From Sclerotinia nivalis (taxonomy: Eukaryota > Ascomycota > Leotiomycetes > Helotiales > Sclerotiniaceae), in contig JAPEIS010000001.1 in NCBI GenBank assembly GCA_029531795.1, positions 7,006,001-7,070,000 on the forward strand: a DNA stretch of 64,000 bases. Direction: 5' to 3'. Below, one piece after another: positions 35,272-47,819 of the stretch; the first letter of the stretch is position 1; the number at the start of each line of letters is the position of its first letter. Both the position numbers and the translations under genes were made by a program. The notes under the pieces were generated by a model, which was not told the origin of the DNA, did not search any database, and was given only the letters and a program-made list of their open reading frames with translations.

Positions 35272-36635
35272 CTAGAGCTTCATGAGTTCTCTCGCAGGGT
35301 AATAAACATCAGAAGTTTTGTCCCTAGCCTGCTCCTGCTTGAGGTCGAAAATCGTACTAAGCTCATTCTTTTCCTCCTCATTCAAAAGCTCCACCCGATC
35401 TTCAAGCGAAACTAATGGTCCAAAGTACTTTTCGTCAAGAAACGTCCAGTATATTTCATCAAACATCTGACTATGTCTGGCCGCAATGCACACCCAAAAA
35501 AGGCAATTATACATGGACTGTTCCATACGAGTAGATAATCGTTGAGATCCAAGAAGCTTTCCATTTTTCATCTGCTATTCCTCGCATTCTCTTAACGCAG
35601 AGAGAAATAGTCGAAGACGTGGTGTATAACGAGTCAGAAAATCATTTAGGTCATCCTCCCAGTCCTCGGGACCCTGCAACAAAAGCCACCAAGGTGCAGC
35701 GTAGGTAAACTCTGATGGCGCTGCATATGAAAACTCCAAATCAACAACTGCTGAAATCTGGAATCGCTCCATGTTGGCGAGGACATTTGAAGGTCTAAAA
35801 TCGTCGCAGAAGAGTCTGAATGGCTCGTTGGAATATTCTGCACAGACTTGACGAACAACTCTACGAAATAGACAGCGAGATACATATTTCTTTTTGCAAT
35901 CTAGCTCATCTTCGACGACATCATTTTGTTGATATCTAAGCTGGGCGAGATGTTGCTCAGCCAATAGATCAAAATATTCAACGGAAGAGGTAAAGGTCGA
36001 GTCGGTAAGATGTTCCGGGGCCAGGTTCGCCGATATTGACAATTCGCTCAGGCGGATTGAAAGAGGTCGCCTGCCAACTGCGTACCCTCCTTCATCGTCC
36101 GCACTAGACAGCCGATGCGGTTGAACTCTGGTTTTGACATATCAAGAACAATATTGGCCATAGCATGGTAGGCTACCTTCAAAGCTCGATCACTGATTTT
36201 TGGGTTTAAGTTTGGGCGTCCTTCTTGCATGGGATCCTTCAAAGCGTTGGAGACCAAATCACCTTCGATAAACTCCTCAACAATATATGGCCCGACCCAA
36301 GACGTTCCCCATCCGAGTACTCGTGGGACAGGAACATTAGTATGCTTTTGCAAATACTGAAGAACAATTGCCTCATTCTCAACTTTCTCAGTACGGTATA
36401 CAGTCTTGCCAAGGGCTGAGAATCGAACAATAGCGTGAAAACCATCCTCGTATCTCACTCTATAACAGACATTGTAGGCCCCATTTTTCCAGAGAGCCGC
36501 GCCGAGTTTGTGCCCTGGTCGATGGGTTTTCGCTAATTGACAGGCGAGTTGCTCGGGATCTCCTTTCAACAACTGCCCTAGCCATATCTCAAAGTTCCGA
36601 TCTTGTCTCTCTTGAGCGATGGGATCGAAATACAT
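35272..36635 (-). pseudogene. Broken aminoglycoside-phosphotransferase-like kinase
   Basis: Three minus-strand pieces together match one fungal APH/choline-kinase-like protein. The piece at 36048-36635 starts at a good ATG and carries AIVRFSALGK, ENEAIVLQYL and VPVPRVLGWG (N-lobe). The piece from about 36065 down to 35575 carries RLFCDDFRPSNVLAN (catalytic loop) and VVDLEFSYAAPSEFTYAAPW (metal-binding Asp region). The piece ending at 35272 carries GSQRLSTRMEQSM and the C-terminal helices. Pieces 1 and 2 are in different frames; the shift falls near 36060-36070, between EGT and VGRRPLSIRLSEL. Pieces 2 and 3 are in the same frame, separated by one TAG at 35575-35577. No intron can explain either break. 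Both lesions would have to be errors for this to be a working gene. Confidence 0.82.
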
Positions 36636-37750
36636 GGTTGGACCGAAGGGTCTGAATGTAGGTATAGTGCAGGCGCAATTATGAATTTAAGGTACGACGT
36701 ATGATATTTCGAGAGAAGGTAATTATCACCAAGTAAATCAAAGTATTCTTGATAGAGGTATGGGAGAGTGAGCGAGAATCAATGTGGAGGTCGGGAAACC
36801 CCTTACAGTAAGCAATTAGCTCAGCACAGCAACATCCAATCAAGCTAAAGCGGGGGACACTAACAAGCGCGTATGTAAGGGATTCTGTAACTCAAAGACG
36901 GAAAAACCCTTACTGTCTCGTCCTTGTGCGGCGATAGAACGCAGAATCACAGATAGCCACAAATTTCAGCCACGAGAGCCAGCTAATCACATCATTCACG
37001 AGTATGCCAAAATGCAGAATGACCAGTTTGTAGAAATGCACAATGCCATGAAGTGAGAAACGTATCTACGATGCACAATCATCAAAATATTTTGCAGCAG
37101 AAAAATCAACTAGTGACATCAATTTAAGAAAACGAGAATCAGGGGCGAATTTACAAACATAGCAAAGTATGAAAAGAGAAGGTAGAAAGGAAGGCCAGAC
37201 TGGTATACCAAGGTATGGTGGTCTATATTCTAAAGATGCGAAATAGTAAACAAATGACAGTATCGCAAAGTAACAATTTCCCTCTTCTATCTCTTGTGTA
37301 AATTTCCGTGGCACTACCTAAAGCACCATATCCTTTTGTACATTTCCCGTCTCTCAGCAACTATAGTGATAGTTCTCCAGAGTGGCACCTCTTCTTGGAT
37401 TCGAAAGCCTTCCCTCTCAGGCTCGGAGAGATCATGTTCGCTGATTGTGCTTGGCGGAAGACTATACACGTTCTTCATATCCATCCTCATTTTCTCTCAA
37501 CCTCGAGCTCACATGATCTGAAATGTATTGATCCTCAAGTGAGAAAGTCCAAGTCCAACGTTGTCCAAAATATAGGCAGCTAATTCATATACCCGATTGC
37601 CGACGTAGTTCCATCTAATAGATCGATAAGATATTGTCCAACTCGAATCGGAACATTCAGAATATAGTAAGAAGATATAACAGACATAGGCCAAAACCGC
37701 CCTCAAAATCCATCCAATCGATTACCGTACTGAATGTCAGAGGTCTTGTG
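36636..37750. other. Intergenic, no gene seen
   Basis: This lies upstream of the broken kinase and downstream of the membrane-anchored protein gene. The open frames at 37066-37583 overlap on both strands and lack recognisable features. Confidence 0.4.
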
Positions 37751-39655
37751 CTAATAAGGAGGCATATCCAACGCTTTGAACGCAGCATATGCCTGAGCGA
37801 CCCCAACTAGAAAAGACGCCAAAGCAAGAAAAACAGTCAGCAGTCCGAAGATGATGACGCCCATGAAAGTATAATAGTTGAGGGCATCCCTAGAATCTCG
37901 CAGTAATTGCCGTAAACCACGCGGTTTTTGACTGTCCATATACTGTCGAAGTTCTTGAACACGGTCCTCGAACATGCCAAAATTGGAGTAATCTATGGTA
38001 CTTTTGTTTTGCTTTGTTTGAATAATTCCTTGGAGATTCTCCCACCGTGATTCGTAGTATGACTGCACTCTGCCAGTCGCAGAGTCATCCTCTATCCATG
38101 GCATATGGTATTGCTTGAGGGTTTGAATGTTGCATGTGTTCACTGGACTTTGATCTTCATCGATGACCGTCTCGTACTCTTGTTTGAGCTTTTCCCTGAT
38201 CCTCAATTTATTCGCAGAGTTCTCGCCCAGAGGTGAAATTGAGAAAATGATGGCCCATGTCTTTTCAATATCAGCTTTCACTTCCTTCAAAACTGACAGC
38301 TCTTGTGGTTGACGGTATATGCTAGACCACCGAATACTATCAACCCTTTAGTACAGTGTTGAACACCCTGGGAAAATACAACTGACCAGTCGTTCTGGAA
38401 GATACTCAACATCCCCCAGATAAATGGCCGTAGGCGTGCAATTTTCAGACATTTGTTTTGATGATTCAAAAGTAGATGTTCTTCGAATATATCCGTCCAG
38501 ACTATCCGAAGATCACCGATCGACTTTAAAGACCCGATATTTAGATCATCAATTCGTCCAGCATTTGCGGGGGACAGTTCGAATGACGTCCGGGGTTTTG
38601 AAGTTCTCGACAAAGATAGAATAGATACCACAAGTTCCGGTCCTTGAAAAGCAAGAATTTGTTCAAGGCTGGCACCTCCACAAGCGTCTCTTAATAGATC
38701 TGTGGGCGACCATAGTATCTGGCGGCTATTGCGACCCAGACCCGAATTATCTTCTATCAAACAATCATTGAATATTTTTAGGGATATTGCAACCAAAAGA
38801 ATATGGATACCGTAATCTTGCCTCAGTTCAGTGTGAAAAATAATATTTTCGGGATTCAAAGGGGCATCTTCAGGCTGCCTCAGTACTCCGCTTGCGTAGC
38901 ACCGCTCGAGAATAGCGCCAATTGTTGAAGTCGTAGAATTCCTCATTTCGATTGATGTTTGAACAATGGAGATTAAGATCTTTACCAAAATTGCTGCTCG
39001 AGCGTCTGGATCGTCAGTCCCAATTTCGAGTAACCACGGTATCATTTCTTTATCACACTCATTGAGTATTCGTTTCCAAAACCATTCTCTTCGCACCGCC
39101 TCCGTAGCAGACACATACCGTTGTCCATATCCAAAGAAGGTCCTGAAGTGATTGTCCCAAACGGTGTCAAACTTTGAGCGATCAAATCTGTTGAAAGGTT
39201 CTCCTAGATGATCCAGATTTATCACTTGATCACGGTTTAGTTCAATCTTACGAATTGGCCAGGGATTGGCACAAGCCCGAGCTAGGAATTCATCTAGGTA
39301 CTTTGGGAGGTTTTGTGGTCGTGGAACCTCAGATCGTGTTTCTAGGAACTACCCATTAGTATCGAATTTCCAACGCAACTTGGGAAAATTGGGGTTTCGG
39401 ACGATAAGGGCGCAGTGCAGAAGATGCTTCTGGTACCGGAGCTGCATTATTCTCTAGGTCAATCCCACCGATGTTTGTTCTGCTCCTGCTTTCTTTCAAT
39501 ACCTGAATGCCATATTCTACCAATTGCTGTAACTTTGCGACAGGAACTGTGACTAGCTCTTCATCTTCAGACTTGTGCATGCTTGTCTTTTCAGGTGCAA
39601 TGGCCGAGTTTCCATTGATATGGGAATTGAAATATGTCGCAGGCAATCCATCCAT
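37751..39655 (-). CDS. Uncharacterised protein with a C-terminal membrane anchor
   Basis: I read exons 39437-39655, 38387-39348 and 37751-38336, joined by introns of 88 bp (donor GTACCA, branch CTAAT) and 50 bp (donor GTCAGT), giving 588 residues. Exon 1 contains VPVAKLQQLVEYGIQVLKES, helical in pattern. Exon 2 is a helical body (WFWKRILNECDKEMIPWLLE; LWSPTDLLRDACGG). Exon 3 ends with a coiled-coil-like segment and one strong hydrophobic stretch (YYTFMGVIIFGLLTVFLALA) near the C-terminus. The look is that of a lineage-specific ascomycete family, function unknown. The frame stays open upstream of the chosen ATG (to about 39733), and an ATG-led fragment (MLDALYNASTRN) lies at 39954. The true 5' end may therefore be further up, or lost. 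Confidence 0.6.
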
Positions 39656-40686
39656 GGTGTTTCGATCATCTAAAATGCCATTTAGTTTTTGGTACCATAA
39701 GGCATCGTTGTCAGACGTGCCTACCCATGTCTCAAATAACGGTAAGATGCAAAGGAGATAGTATATTTATCTACACGAAGCTCAGATGCCTAATTACCAC
39801 AACTATGTCCGGAAAATAGTGCGTGAATTACTCCATCGTTTACCTCATCGCTTTCGATGACTGTCCTTCCGAGATAAGGCTGAGCTTGCGTAACTGCTGG
39901 TTTTTAATCAACTGGAAGATTTCGAGTTGAGGCGTTGTACAGCGCGTCTAACATTGTGAGACCGTGAGACCGTGAGACCTCGTTTTAATACACAACAAGC
40001 AAATAAATGGTACTAACGATATTTCAGCTTCACAAAGATTGGGGTCCCATTGCCCCAGGAGCCAATAAAAATCCCTGAAACTGTTCCACTAATTTACACA
40101 GGATCTTACTTTCATCGAGAGTGGCACTTTTCTTCTGAACTCAGTAGCAAAGTATTACTCTGTCTTGTGGCTGACAGTATAACAATAATCAAGAAGGCCA
40201 GAGACAGAAGTGAAGAAAACTCTGATAGAAATGAAAAATGTTGAACACGAAAATCACCAGAAGGATTCAAAAGCTCGGGGTAGCTCCTCATCACGTGCCC
40301 TACCTCACCATTACAATCCTGTACTATTCAAATACCATACCAAAGCGTTGTGCATGAAGATATGCAACAAAAAGTTGTGTACCTAGTATTTGATCTCATT
40401 TATCGATGGAATTAGATTGTTATCGAAGTTTTGTTGAATGGAATTTTGGTGAATAGGGTTATCCTAAACCCTATATCATCTATCATCTGAGAATATGATT
40501 AGACATTTCTCGGGAAATCTATCTACATATTACAAGGACAATATGATGTATTGCATGAGATGTTTATGAACTCTCACTTTTTACACATTCAAAGGTCCCG
40601 GGGAACAAACATGAAGCAAAATATACTTCAATTCACGTATCAAAACTATCCTATTAATAACTTTTCACAGTACCCTTTTCCATTCC
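39656..40686. other. Intergenic with a possible broken 5' exon
   Basis: On the minus strand, 39954 back to about 39787 carries an ATG-led frame (MLDALYNASTRNLPVD) interrupted once by TAA. The same frame then continues as LGRTVIESDE and NDGVIHALFSGH. It may be an upstream exon or a decayed fragment of the gene at 37751-39655. The rest, up to 40686, shows no gene. Confidence 0.35.
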
Positions 40687-43278
40687 TCAGATCCAAGGTC
40701 CACTCTGCAAGACCGCCCTATAATCAACATCATCAGGGCTAGAATACTCAGGCAAGCCAACGTGTTCATTTAACCAATCAAAAACCGTCTTATGCCACAC
40801 CAAACTGTTCTCCTGTTTCAAAACCCAATGATTTTCATCCGGGAAGCTCAGGAATTTACTCTTGACACCCTTTGCCTGAAGGACATTAAACGCAGCAATG
40901 CCTTCTGTAATTGGAAGACGATAATCTAACTCATTGTGGTTAATGAGATGAGGTGTCGACCACGCATCCGTATGATTTGCCGGATTCCAACGCGCGTAAT
41001 TGTCGAAGTTTTCCCAAAGGGTTCCGTTGAAATCATGTTGCATGAACCAGAGTTCTTCAGAGGAGTATTGGGCAAGAGTGGAGAAACATCCGTCATGTGT
41101 GAATAAAGCCTTGAATTTCCGTCCAAGAGGTTGGCCTTGAATCCAGTTTACCATGTATCCACCATAACTAGCACCTAAAGCGATAGCGCGATCGGTGTCA
41201 ACGTATGAAAGATTCTCTTCGATGTATTCCCAGCCTTTGACGAGATCGTTGTAGGGTCTGCCGCCCCATTGGTTTTGAATCCCATCGGTGAGTTCTTGAC
41301 CGAAACCTGTGCTTCCGGTTGGGTTGAAAGCTACGACGATATAGCCCTGTTCAGCGAAGACGGCCATATTCCAACGGGTACTCCAAAGATCCTCCGTAGC
41401 TCCTTGTGGCCCACCATGAATGTAAAATGCTAAAGGATATGTTTGACCTTCGACGAATGTACTAGGTTTGATGACCCAGGCATGGACTAAGTAATCACCA
41501 TCGCCTTGGTAGTAGATATCGGAGATGAAGTCGCGGGAAAGTCCATACGCCTTGAGGCTATCGAGGTTGGCAGAGATGGTAGTAACACCAGATGATGCAT
41601 TAGTGGCAGCTGAAACGATAGGGTCAACGGAGGAGAAGACGGAGTTGTCGAGGAAGCTTGAGCTGCTAACAAGTATTTTATCCTTCCCTTGTTGGCGGAG
41701 GTCTGTTACACCACCGTCCTTGAAGATAATGGATGGAAGAGTTGTGTTTGCGGGATCAGAAGACAAGGTAAACAATCGAACCCTGGCAAAGTCTTCAGCT
41801 ACTGCATAGAGAGACTCGCCATCTTGACTGTAACAAAGTGTACTTGGGCTACGATCCCAAGATCCTTTCCCATCCTCCGAGGCAAAGAATTCAACGGCCG
41901 TCAAATCGGAAGTGACATCTGCTACCTGTAAAACACGGTTTTTGTCACTTTCGTAGCTGATATGCTTCATACGGACAAAAGCAAGTGATGATCCAGAGGG
42001 TGAGAAGACTACATTGTCAGAAGCACCTTCGAGGTCAGGAGTAGAAACTATTTTGAGTTCTGGAGAGGTTTCGGTAAATGTTTTCAACGGTACGTAGTAA
42101 ACATCTGACTTGGTTGTGGTAGCTTGATTCAAAGTAATATCCTTGGCAATAAAAGATAAGCCTTTGGTGCCAATATCGAAGCTGTTCACTTGTCAGAAAG
42201 TTCTTGAACAAGAATATGACGTCATTCACTCACCTGTTTGTGCCACCAAATGGCGGAACTGGTGATTCAAAACCAGAACCATTCAAAGCATTAATTGGTT
42301 CACTGAGTGTGTAACCGCTTTCAGACTTTGATAAAGCGGCGTACCAAATGCTGTTTCTCTGAGGTGTGATGTCTAATTTATATTAGCCTTAGACGCCGAC
42401 ATGAGTGTTGAGCTCTTACATGTATCCCAATGTCTTACAAAAATAGAGGTATAAGCTTTTCCGGTAGAATGAGGCGTTGAAGCGAGCTCGGCATTGTAAA
42501 GAGTGCCATTAGGTGAAGCTTGGCCGCTAAATGCAACTCCAAGAGTTCCATCGCCGATGCTGACAAGTTTGAGGTTGTCCACTGATCCAGGAACGGAACC
42601 TGCCGAGACGGGCCTGTAACGACGTCAGATTTAGTCCAAAATTTGAGCAGAAAACTGTATTGAGGTCTCCATGGTATGGTGGTTAATCAAAGATCACATG
42701 ACGGAATGAAATAGGATCCTCACTCGGCACTTGGTGCTGTCGCATCTCCAACGACAAAGCTAGTAGATCCATCATCTTCCGACACAAACCAGATGATCTT
42801 GCTTCCATCACCCAGCCACTGAAAGATTGAGGAGTCAGTATTGCCTATCAAGAAACGATATTGGGGTTCAATGAGGAAATGAGGAGTTCAAACTGTATTG
42901 GCAAGCAACAGGAGTGTATAAGATGAAACATAAAAGTAAGGTTTGGAATCGGCGAAGAGAATTAGGTAGTAACAGAGGATTGAGTGAACAGATAAAGCTT
43001 ACATTAGCATTGCTGATTGCACTTGAATTGCTGAAAAGCCATGATGTGCCGTTCGCAAGATTCATCACACGAAGTTCATGAGCATTGTGATGCTTTTCAA
43101 ATGAATACGTAGCCACGGTGTACAGTGCAAGCGTTCCGTCTGCATTTGGAATCGCTGACCCTCGACGAGGAGAACTCAACATAGCTTGGGGAGTGAATGT
43201 CGGTGTAGAATTGGTATAGGCTAGCCCTGTGGACAACAGTGCCATCAACGACAAAGAACTCCTCATCGTGAACAGCAT
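40687..43278 (-). CDS. DPP5: Secreted dipeptidyl-peptidase 5 (S9C serine peptidase)
   Basis: Five exons are read: 43003-43278, 42724-42818, 42420-42613, 42234-42372 and 40687-42181, with introns of 184, 110, 47 and 52 bp. The product is 732 residues, the usual length for fungal DPP5. An N-terminal signal peptide (MRSSLSLMALLSTGLAYT) follows the ATG at 43278; the ATG at 43266 is an alternative start. A beta-propeller-like region runs to about residue 450, then an alpha/beta-hydrolase domain with FYIHGGPQG and the nucleophile motif GASYGGYM (Ser near 573). The acidic residue is in NELDYR (near 654) and the histidine in DENHW (near 686). The family removes X-Ala, His-Ser and similar dipeptides from extracellular peptides and is a known secreted antigen class in Aspergillus and dermatophytes. 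All catalytic residues are present. Confidence 0.92.
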
Positions 43279-44382
43279 AATGAGAGAATGTCCTGGTTGA
43301 ATTGAGAAGAAAAGCGGCAGAAGAGGGGTGAAATCAAAAGGCAAGTGTTTGGGCAAGGGCCGAACTTATATATATCCACCGTCCATTCCATTAAGACCAG
43401 CTAATTGGGTTGTTATCTCGCACCCATATGTCGTGCTATAGTGCCAAGCTCCATAAAGGTAAACATATCGACAAGTCTACATCCGAAGTTCTCAGCCAAG
43501 TAAATACTGTAATGTCGCACAAAATGCGGAGAAGGTTTTCCCCTGCAACGTTCGTCTTATCGTGTTTTCAGGATTTCATAAGGTAATTCCGATCGTTTGG
43601 TATAATTGACCAGGGGGCACGCACACTAATGGAAATAGGGGTTTTCATCCTTCCCCGACTAATTTCGCTCGTATCAATTCCAGAATTTCCTGTACCCGAC
43701 TGTGAGGCTAGGCCAATCTAAACATGAGGGGAAGGTCGTTTAAAATGATATCTGAAGCTATTTCTTCAAAAGGCAGGTGGGAGTGTCTTGGCCATAAGCG
43801 CCAAGCGCCAAGAAACGCCATGACAAATTGTATGGAGGGAAAAGAGAAAAGAGCCAGCTCCAAGTGGACGAATATCACCACGTGACTAGCACGGAATTAG
43901 GAAAATGATGTTTGTGCTTTGAAATTTTCGGGAGCCATCCTAAGCCAAGCTGCAATCCGAATTGGACTCACTCACTGTGGTTCAAAATCGGACAAGCTAA
44001 CGATCGAAAGGAAAGGCTGAGGAAGAGCGTAATGTAGATCATCACATTCTGGATCTTACAATGACTAAACCCTTTAACGACTTTAGAAGAAAAATGAATG
44101 ACTAGAAGTTCAGTTTAACTCTGTAGATTGAGATTGAAAATCGGCAGAAATCTTGATCATAGCTTTTTTCAATCTTGGGATCGCTTTCGCGCATTTTACT
44201 CTACAATGGTGAGAATTTAATCGACTAAAAAAAGTGTAAGTATGCTCAAATAATGCATTCATAGCCATCGACTAAACTCTGAATGGCACACCTTGCACCT
44301 CCCAGAAAATATAAAATACATGCTACATACGCTTGTAGTACAGTGGAGATTTCATTTTGTTCGCCGTTACGATTCCAGTTCA
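43279..44382. other. Intergenic, promoter of the DPP5 gene
   Basis: The upstream region of the peptidase gene and the 3' flank of the prohibitin gene. A TATATATA run lies near 43370, about 90 bases upstream of the peptidase ATG, in a plausible TATA position. Nothing else is recognised. Confidence 0.45.
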
Positions 44383-45432
44383 TTATGCCTTTTTGTTCTT
44401 ATCCTCAAATGCCTCAGTGACATTTAATCCCAGTCCCTCCGAATCGAGATACATCTTATTACGTCCACCAGCATCTTGAATGATTTGAGCAATTGCTCTT
44501 GCGTTCTCGATTCTCTTAAGATCAACGTATGATCGACTCTTCTTGATAGCATCACCAATTAATTCCGCAGATCGTGCTTCTCCCTGGGCCTTAACAATCA
44601 TAGCTTGCTTCTCTTGACGTGCTTTGTCAACAACGAATGCTGCACGCTGGGCTTCTTGCTGTGCGACTTGCTTGGCCTCAACTGCCGCTGTAAATTCGGG
44701 AGAAAATGCCAGATGCTAGTTAATATTAGCATGTTTGTATTTCTTGGACTGCCATATATAAATCATACCGTTAAGGAAACATCATCAAGCATGATGTTGA
44801 ACCTAGCTGCTCTCTTCGACAAATTCTCTCTGACTAATCTTGCGACCATCTCACGTTGGGTGATCAACTGACTGGCATTGAATTGCGCAACCACACTCTT
44901 TAAAACTTCGTTCACAATAGATGGTAAGACTCTCTCATCATAATCGGTACCTAATGTTCGGTAGATTTGAGGAAGGGCATCAATTCGAGGCCTTGAGAGG
45001 ACACGGCAGGTAATGTTTACCATCTGTAAATCCTTCGTACCAGTAAGGGAGGCGACATTGCGTGGCTTTGCTCGAACATCGTAATCTATAGGAGTTTCAA
45101 ACCATGGAAGCTTGAAATGTGTTCCTAGAATGCGAATCGTAAAGTCAGCACACCATCTTTTGGAGACCTGATTGCTCAAGAAAAGTAAGGACCATACCTT
45201 CGCTATAGATTTCCTTGCTAACACCACCTAATCTTGTATATTTGATAGCTCTGTGACCACCATCAACATTGAAAAGCGCATTGTTTCCAACGATCATGAT
45301 TCCACCCAACCCAATAAGTGCAGCCATTCCACCTGCTATTCCCTTGGGTGCCGGTCCTCCGCCACCAGTTCTGCCCGCGTCACTTGCCATTCTCTGCAAC
45401 CTTCTGAAAACATCTTGTGGATTATTCGACAT
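44383..45432 (-). CDS. PHB2: Prohibitin-2
   Basis: Exons 45198-45432, 44769-45124 and 44383-44715 are joined by 73-bp and 53-bp introns, giving 307 residues, normal for the family. The N-terminal hydrophobic anchor ([20 protein letters not shown]) is followed by the SPFH/prohibitin domain: [24 protein letters not shown] across the first splice, [30 protein letters not shown] and [11 protein letters not shown]. The coiled coil then follows ([21 protein letters not shown]). The KLPWFE and [13 protein letters not shown] wording fits PHB2 rather than PHB1. Prohibitins form ring complexes in the inner mitochondrial membrane, stabilising respiratory proteins and regulating the m-AAA protease. The gene shares a 591-bp divergent promoter with the CstF-64 gene. 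Confidence 0.95.
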
Positions 45433-46023
45433 GATGGCGGTTTTCGAGAGGACGAAAACAATATCGATGTGCGAAATTATTGTGGTGGGGCTTGGGGAGA
45501 GTGTATTGTGATACGGAGGGGGTGCCGGTACTTGAGAAGCTCAATGATCAGATCAACGAAAACCGTCCTAGCGTATTTTTAATTTAGCCGCACCTTTCAC
45601 TCCACACAAGCTTTGACGCCAAGTGAAAGTCGTGAAGCGCGATGAACTAATAAATCAAACCTTCACTATGAATTCTGTCAAGGGACGTATTCTTCATTTC
45701 CAATTGCTCAAAACAACATAAACAAATCGGATTCACTCAGAATAGAGGCATTTTCATCAAAACGTTCTTACTCCATCAATTACAAGAGAAATTTGGATTG
45801 TCAGTGCTCACAAGGGAAGAGAGCAAGAAGGGATTTTTAGAGTAGCCAGAAATCACTTCTTCAAAGACTTTCTGTGCCTTTTCTCAATTTTGCAGTGACA
45901 AAAGAAGTGATCAATCCATTTGCATTCCTTTCTCAAAGTCGAATATTTGCAACTAAAGCCATCTCAACTTTTTTCCATCGCATACATCAATCCATAGTCT
46001 GGAACATTATCATCTCTTTCAAT
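45433..46023. promoter_or_regulatory. Divergent promoter between PHB2 and the CstF-64 gene
   Basis: Two divergent housekeeping genes share this 591-bp gap, so both core promoters lie here. A pyrimidine-rich stretch runs up to the plus-strand ATG. No specific binding site could be assigned. Confidence 0.5.
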
Positions 46024-47218
46024 ATGTCAAAACCACCTTCCAAGTCTGTGTTTGTGGGAAATATTCCTTATGGTAATTTATTGCTCCTTCTTCCTTGCCC
46101 TCGTTGTTGTTCTACTGTACCAAGCTAATTTATTTCACTTTAAAAGGCCTTACCGAGGAACAGATAGTAGATATCTTCAGTAGTGCAGGAAACGTCATTA
46201 ATTTTCGACTTGTCTATGATCGCGAAACAGGCAGACCAAAAGGCTTCGGTTTCGCAGAATATCCCGATTCAGGTATGTGCAGTACACTGCATATTCATTT
46301 TGCGACTTCGCGCATCCATGGTTACATTGCTGATAAGTTTGCGCGCCCGTCTAGATTCTGCGGCCTCTGCAGTAAGGAATTTGAATGACTACGAAATCAT
46401 GAACCGAAAATTGCGCGTTGATTTCTCGAATGATGGTGGTGAGGAAGAAAATGTGTGTTGGGCCTCTCTTCTACAAAATTCGGTCTCTAAGTACAACAAT
46501 TTGCTAATTTGTATTTTTACAGTCTGCACCAACCTATCAACCTCCCCCTCTAAACACAAATGGTCTCCCGGTTCCACCTCCATCTCTCCCAATCCCTCAA
46601 CCCTCAAACACATCCTCATTACCGCCTCTGCCAATAGGTGTTGAGCTTCCCCAAGGCCTTAACTGCCCGGACGCCATTTCTCGCACCCTCAACACCCTCC
46701 CCCCATCCCAACTTCTTGACGTCCTCTCCCAAATGAAAACCCTCGCCTCGACCGACCCCCAAAAGGCCACCGAACTCCTGCACCAAGCCCCCCAACTCTC
46801 CTACGCCATCTTCCAAGCCCTTCTCCTCATGGGTCTCGTTCAACCCGAAGCGCTCTCCTCCGTTATCGAGTCATCTATCGCAGCGCCATCATCAGCTCCT
46901 CCCGTCTCAAACATTCCTCCACCAGTTGCGTCAACTCCCCAATATGGAGGATCAGCCTACCCTCCTGGATACCCACCACCTCCTCCACATATGTCAGGTC
47001 AAATGGGTATGCCAATAATGGGTACGCCTCCAGTTCAAGGTTATGCGCCACCCCCTCTACAGCAAAGACAAGCTCCACCGCCACCAGCCCAAATTCCTGA
47101 GCCTGATACAAATGCCTTGATGGCGCAAGTTATGGCCATGCCACAGGAATTAATCGATAGTTTGCCACCTGCTGATAGGGCGCAGTTGATGGCGTTGAGG
47201 GACCAGTATCGTGGATAG
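46024..47218 (+). CDS. RNA15: Cleavage stimulation factor 64-kDa subunit (Rna15/CstF-64)
   Basis: Exons 46024-46072, 46147-46272, 46355-46452 and 46523-47218 are joined through introns of 74, 82 and 70 bp, giving 322 residues. The RRM spans about residues 8-86 with RNP2 VFVGNIPY (split by the first intron) and RNP1 KGFGFAEY. The hinge follows (ELPQGLNCPDAISRTLNTLP, then LSQMKTLASTDPQKATELL), which in yeast contacts Rna14. A Pro/Gly-rich linker and the short C-terminal helical domain (LMAQVMAMPQELIDSLPPA) close the protein. It recognises U/GU- or A-rich elements near poly(A) sites in mRNA 3'-end cleavage. All domains are present and in order. Confidence 0.93.
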
Positions 47219-47819
47219 GTCTGTGGTATAGGTAGAAGGGAAGCAGCTCAATTAGGGACGCAATTTTCGCGTGATTTTCACGTTGTTTGTATTCTGGTTT
47301 AGACGTCAGGCGTTGATAGGTAGTTAGGGAATGGAACCAATTAAGTATCACGCGCTGGACGAAATAAATCGAACATCAAAACATACTTCTTTACAATTCC
47401 AGATATGTAGGCTTAAGAAAGCATTGATTGTTAACTTTAATTGGGAAATTGAAAAGTGTTATAAGGCCTGGGAACATTCGTGTCGTGGGATTTAGAGGGT
47501 GTTTCCTGTGACACAATTGCCGTAAAGAGCTGAGAAATCAGGGTTCAATTATCCTTAGAATCTATAACTAGCGATCGAAAGGTCGATGTAGCTACAGGCA
47601 CGTGATCGACCTCCGATCGACTTACATAATCCTTCGAACCGTGACAGAAAGTTTCATGGCAAAGGAAATAGGAAATATATGATCAAATCCTCCCCGCTCC
47701 TGCTTAGAAAACCCCAAGATTTCATCTATCAAAACCACGACGAAATTTACATCTTCTTTCCTTCACGACGTATCTTCTGAAATTCCAGATTTGGCCTTCA
47801 AGACATGAGCTTCAGCCCA
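47219..47819. other. Intergenic, tail-to-tail
   Basis: Convergent 3' regions of the CstF-64 gene and the Trp-rich protein gene. No gene or repeat is visible. Confidence 0.5.

Noticed and set aside
35575..35577. The TAG in the APH-like kinase as part of an intron
   Set aside because: The frame is the same before and after the stop and no donor/acceptor pair removes it without deleting family sequence.
41525..41931. Plus-strand frames over the DPP5 gene
   Set aside because: Antisense to a conserved peptidase; no independent support.
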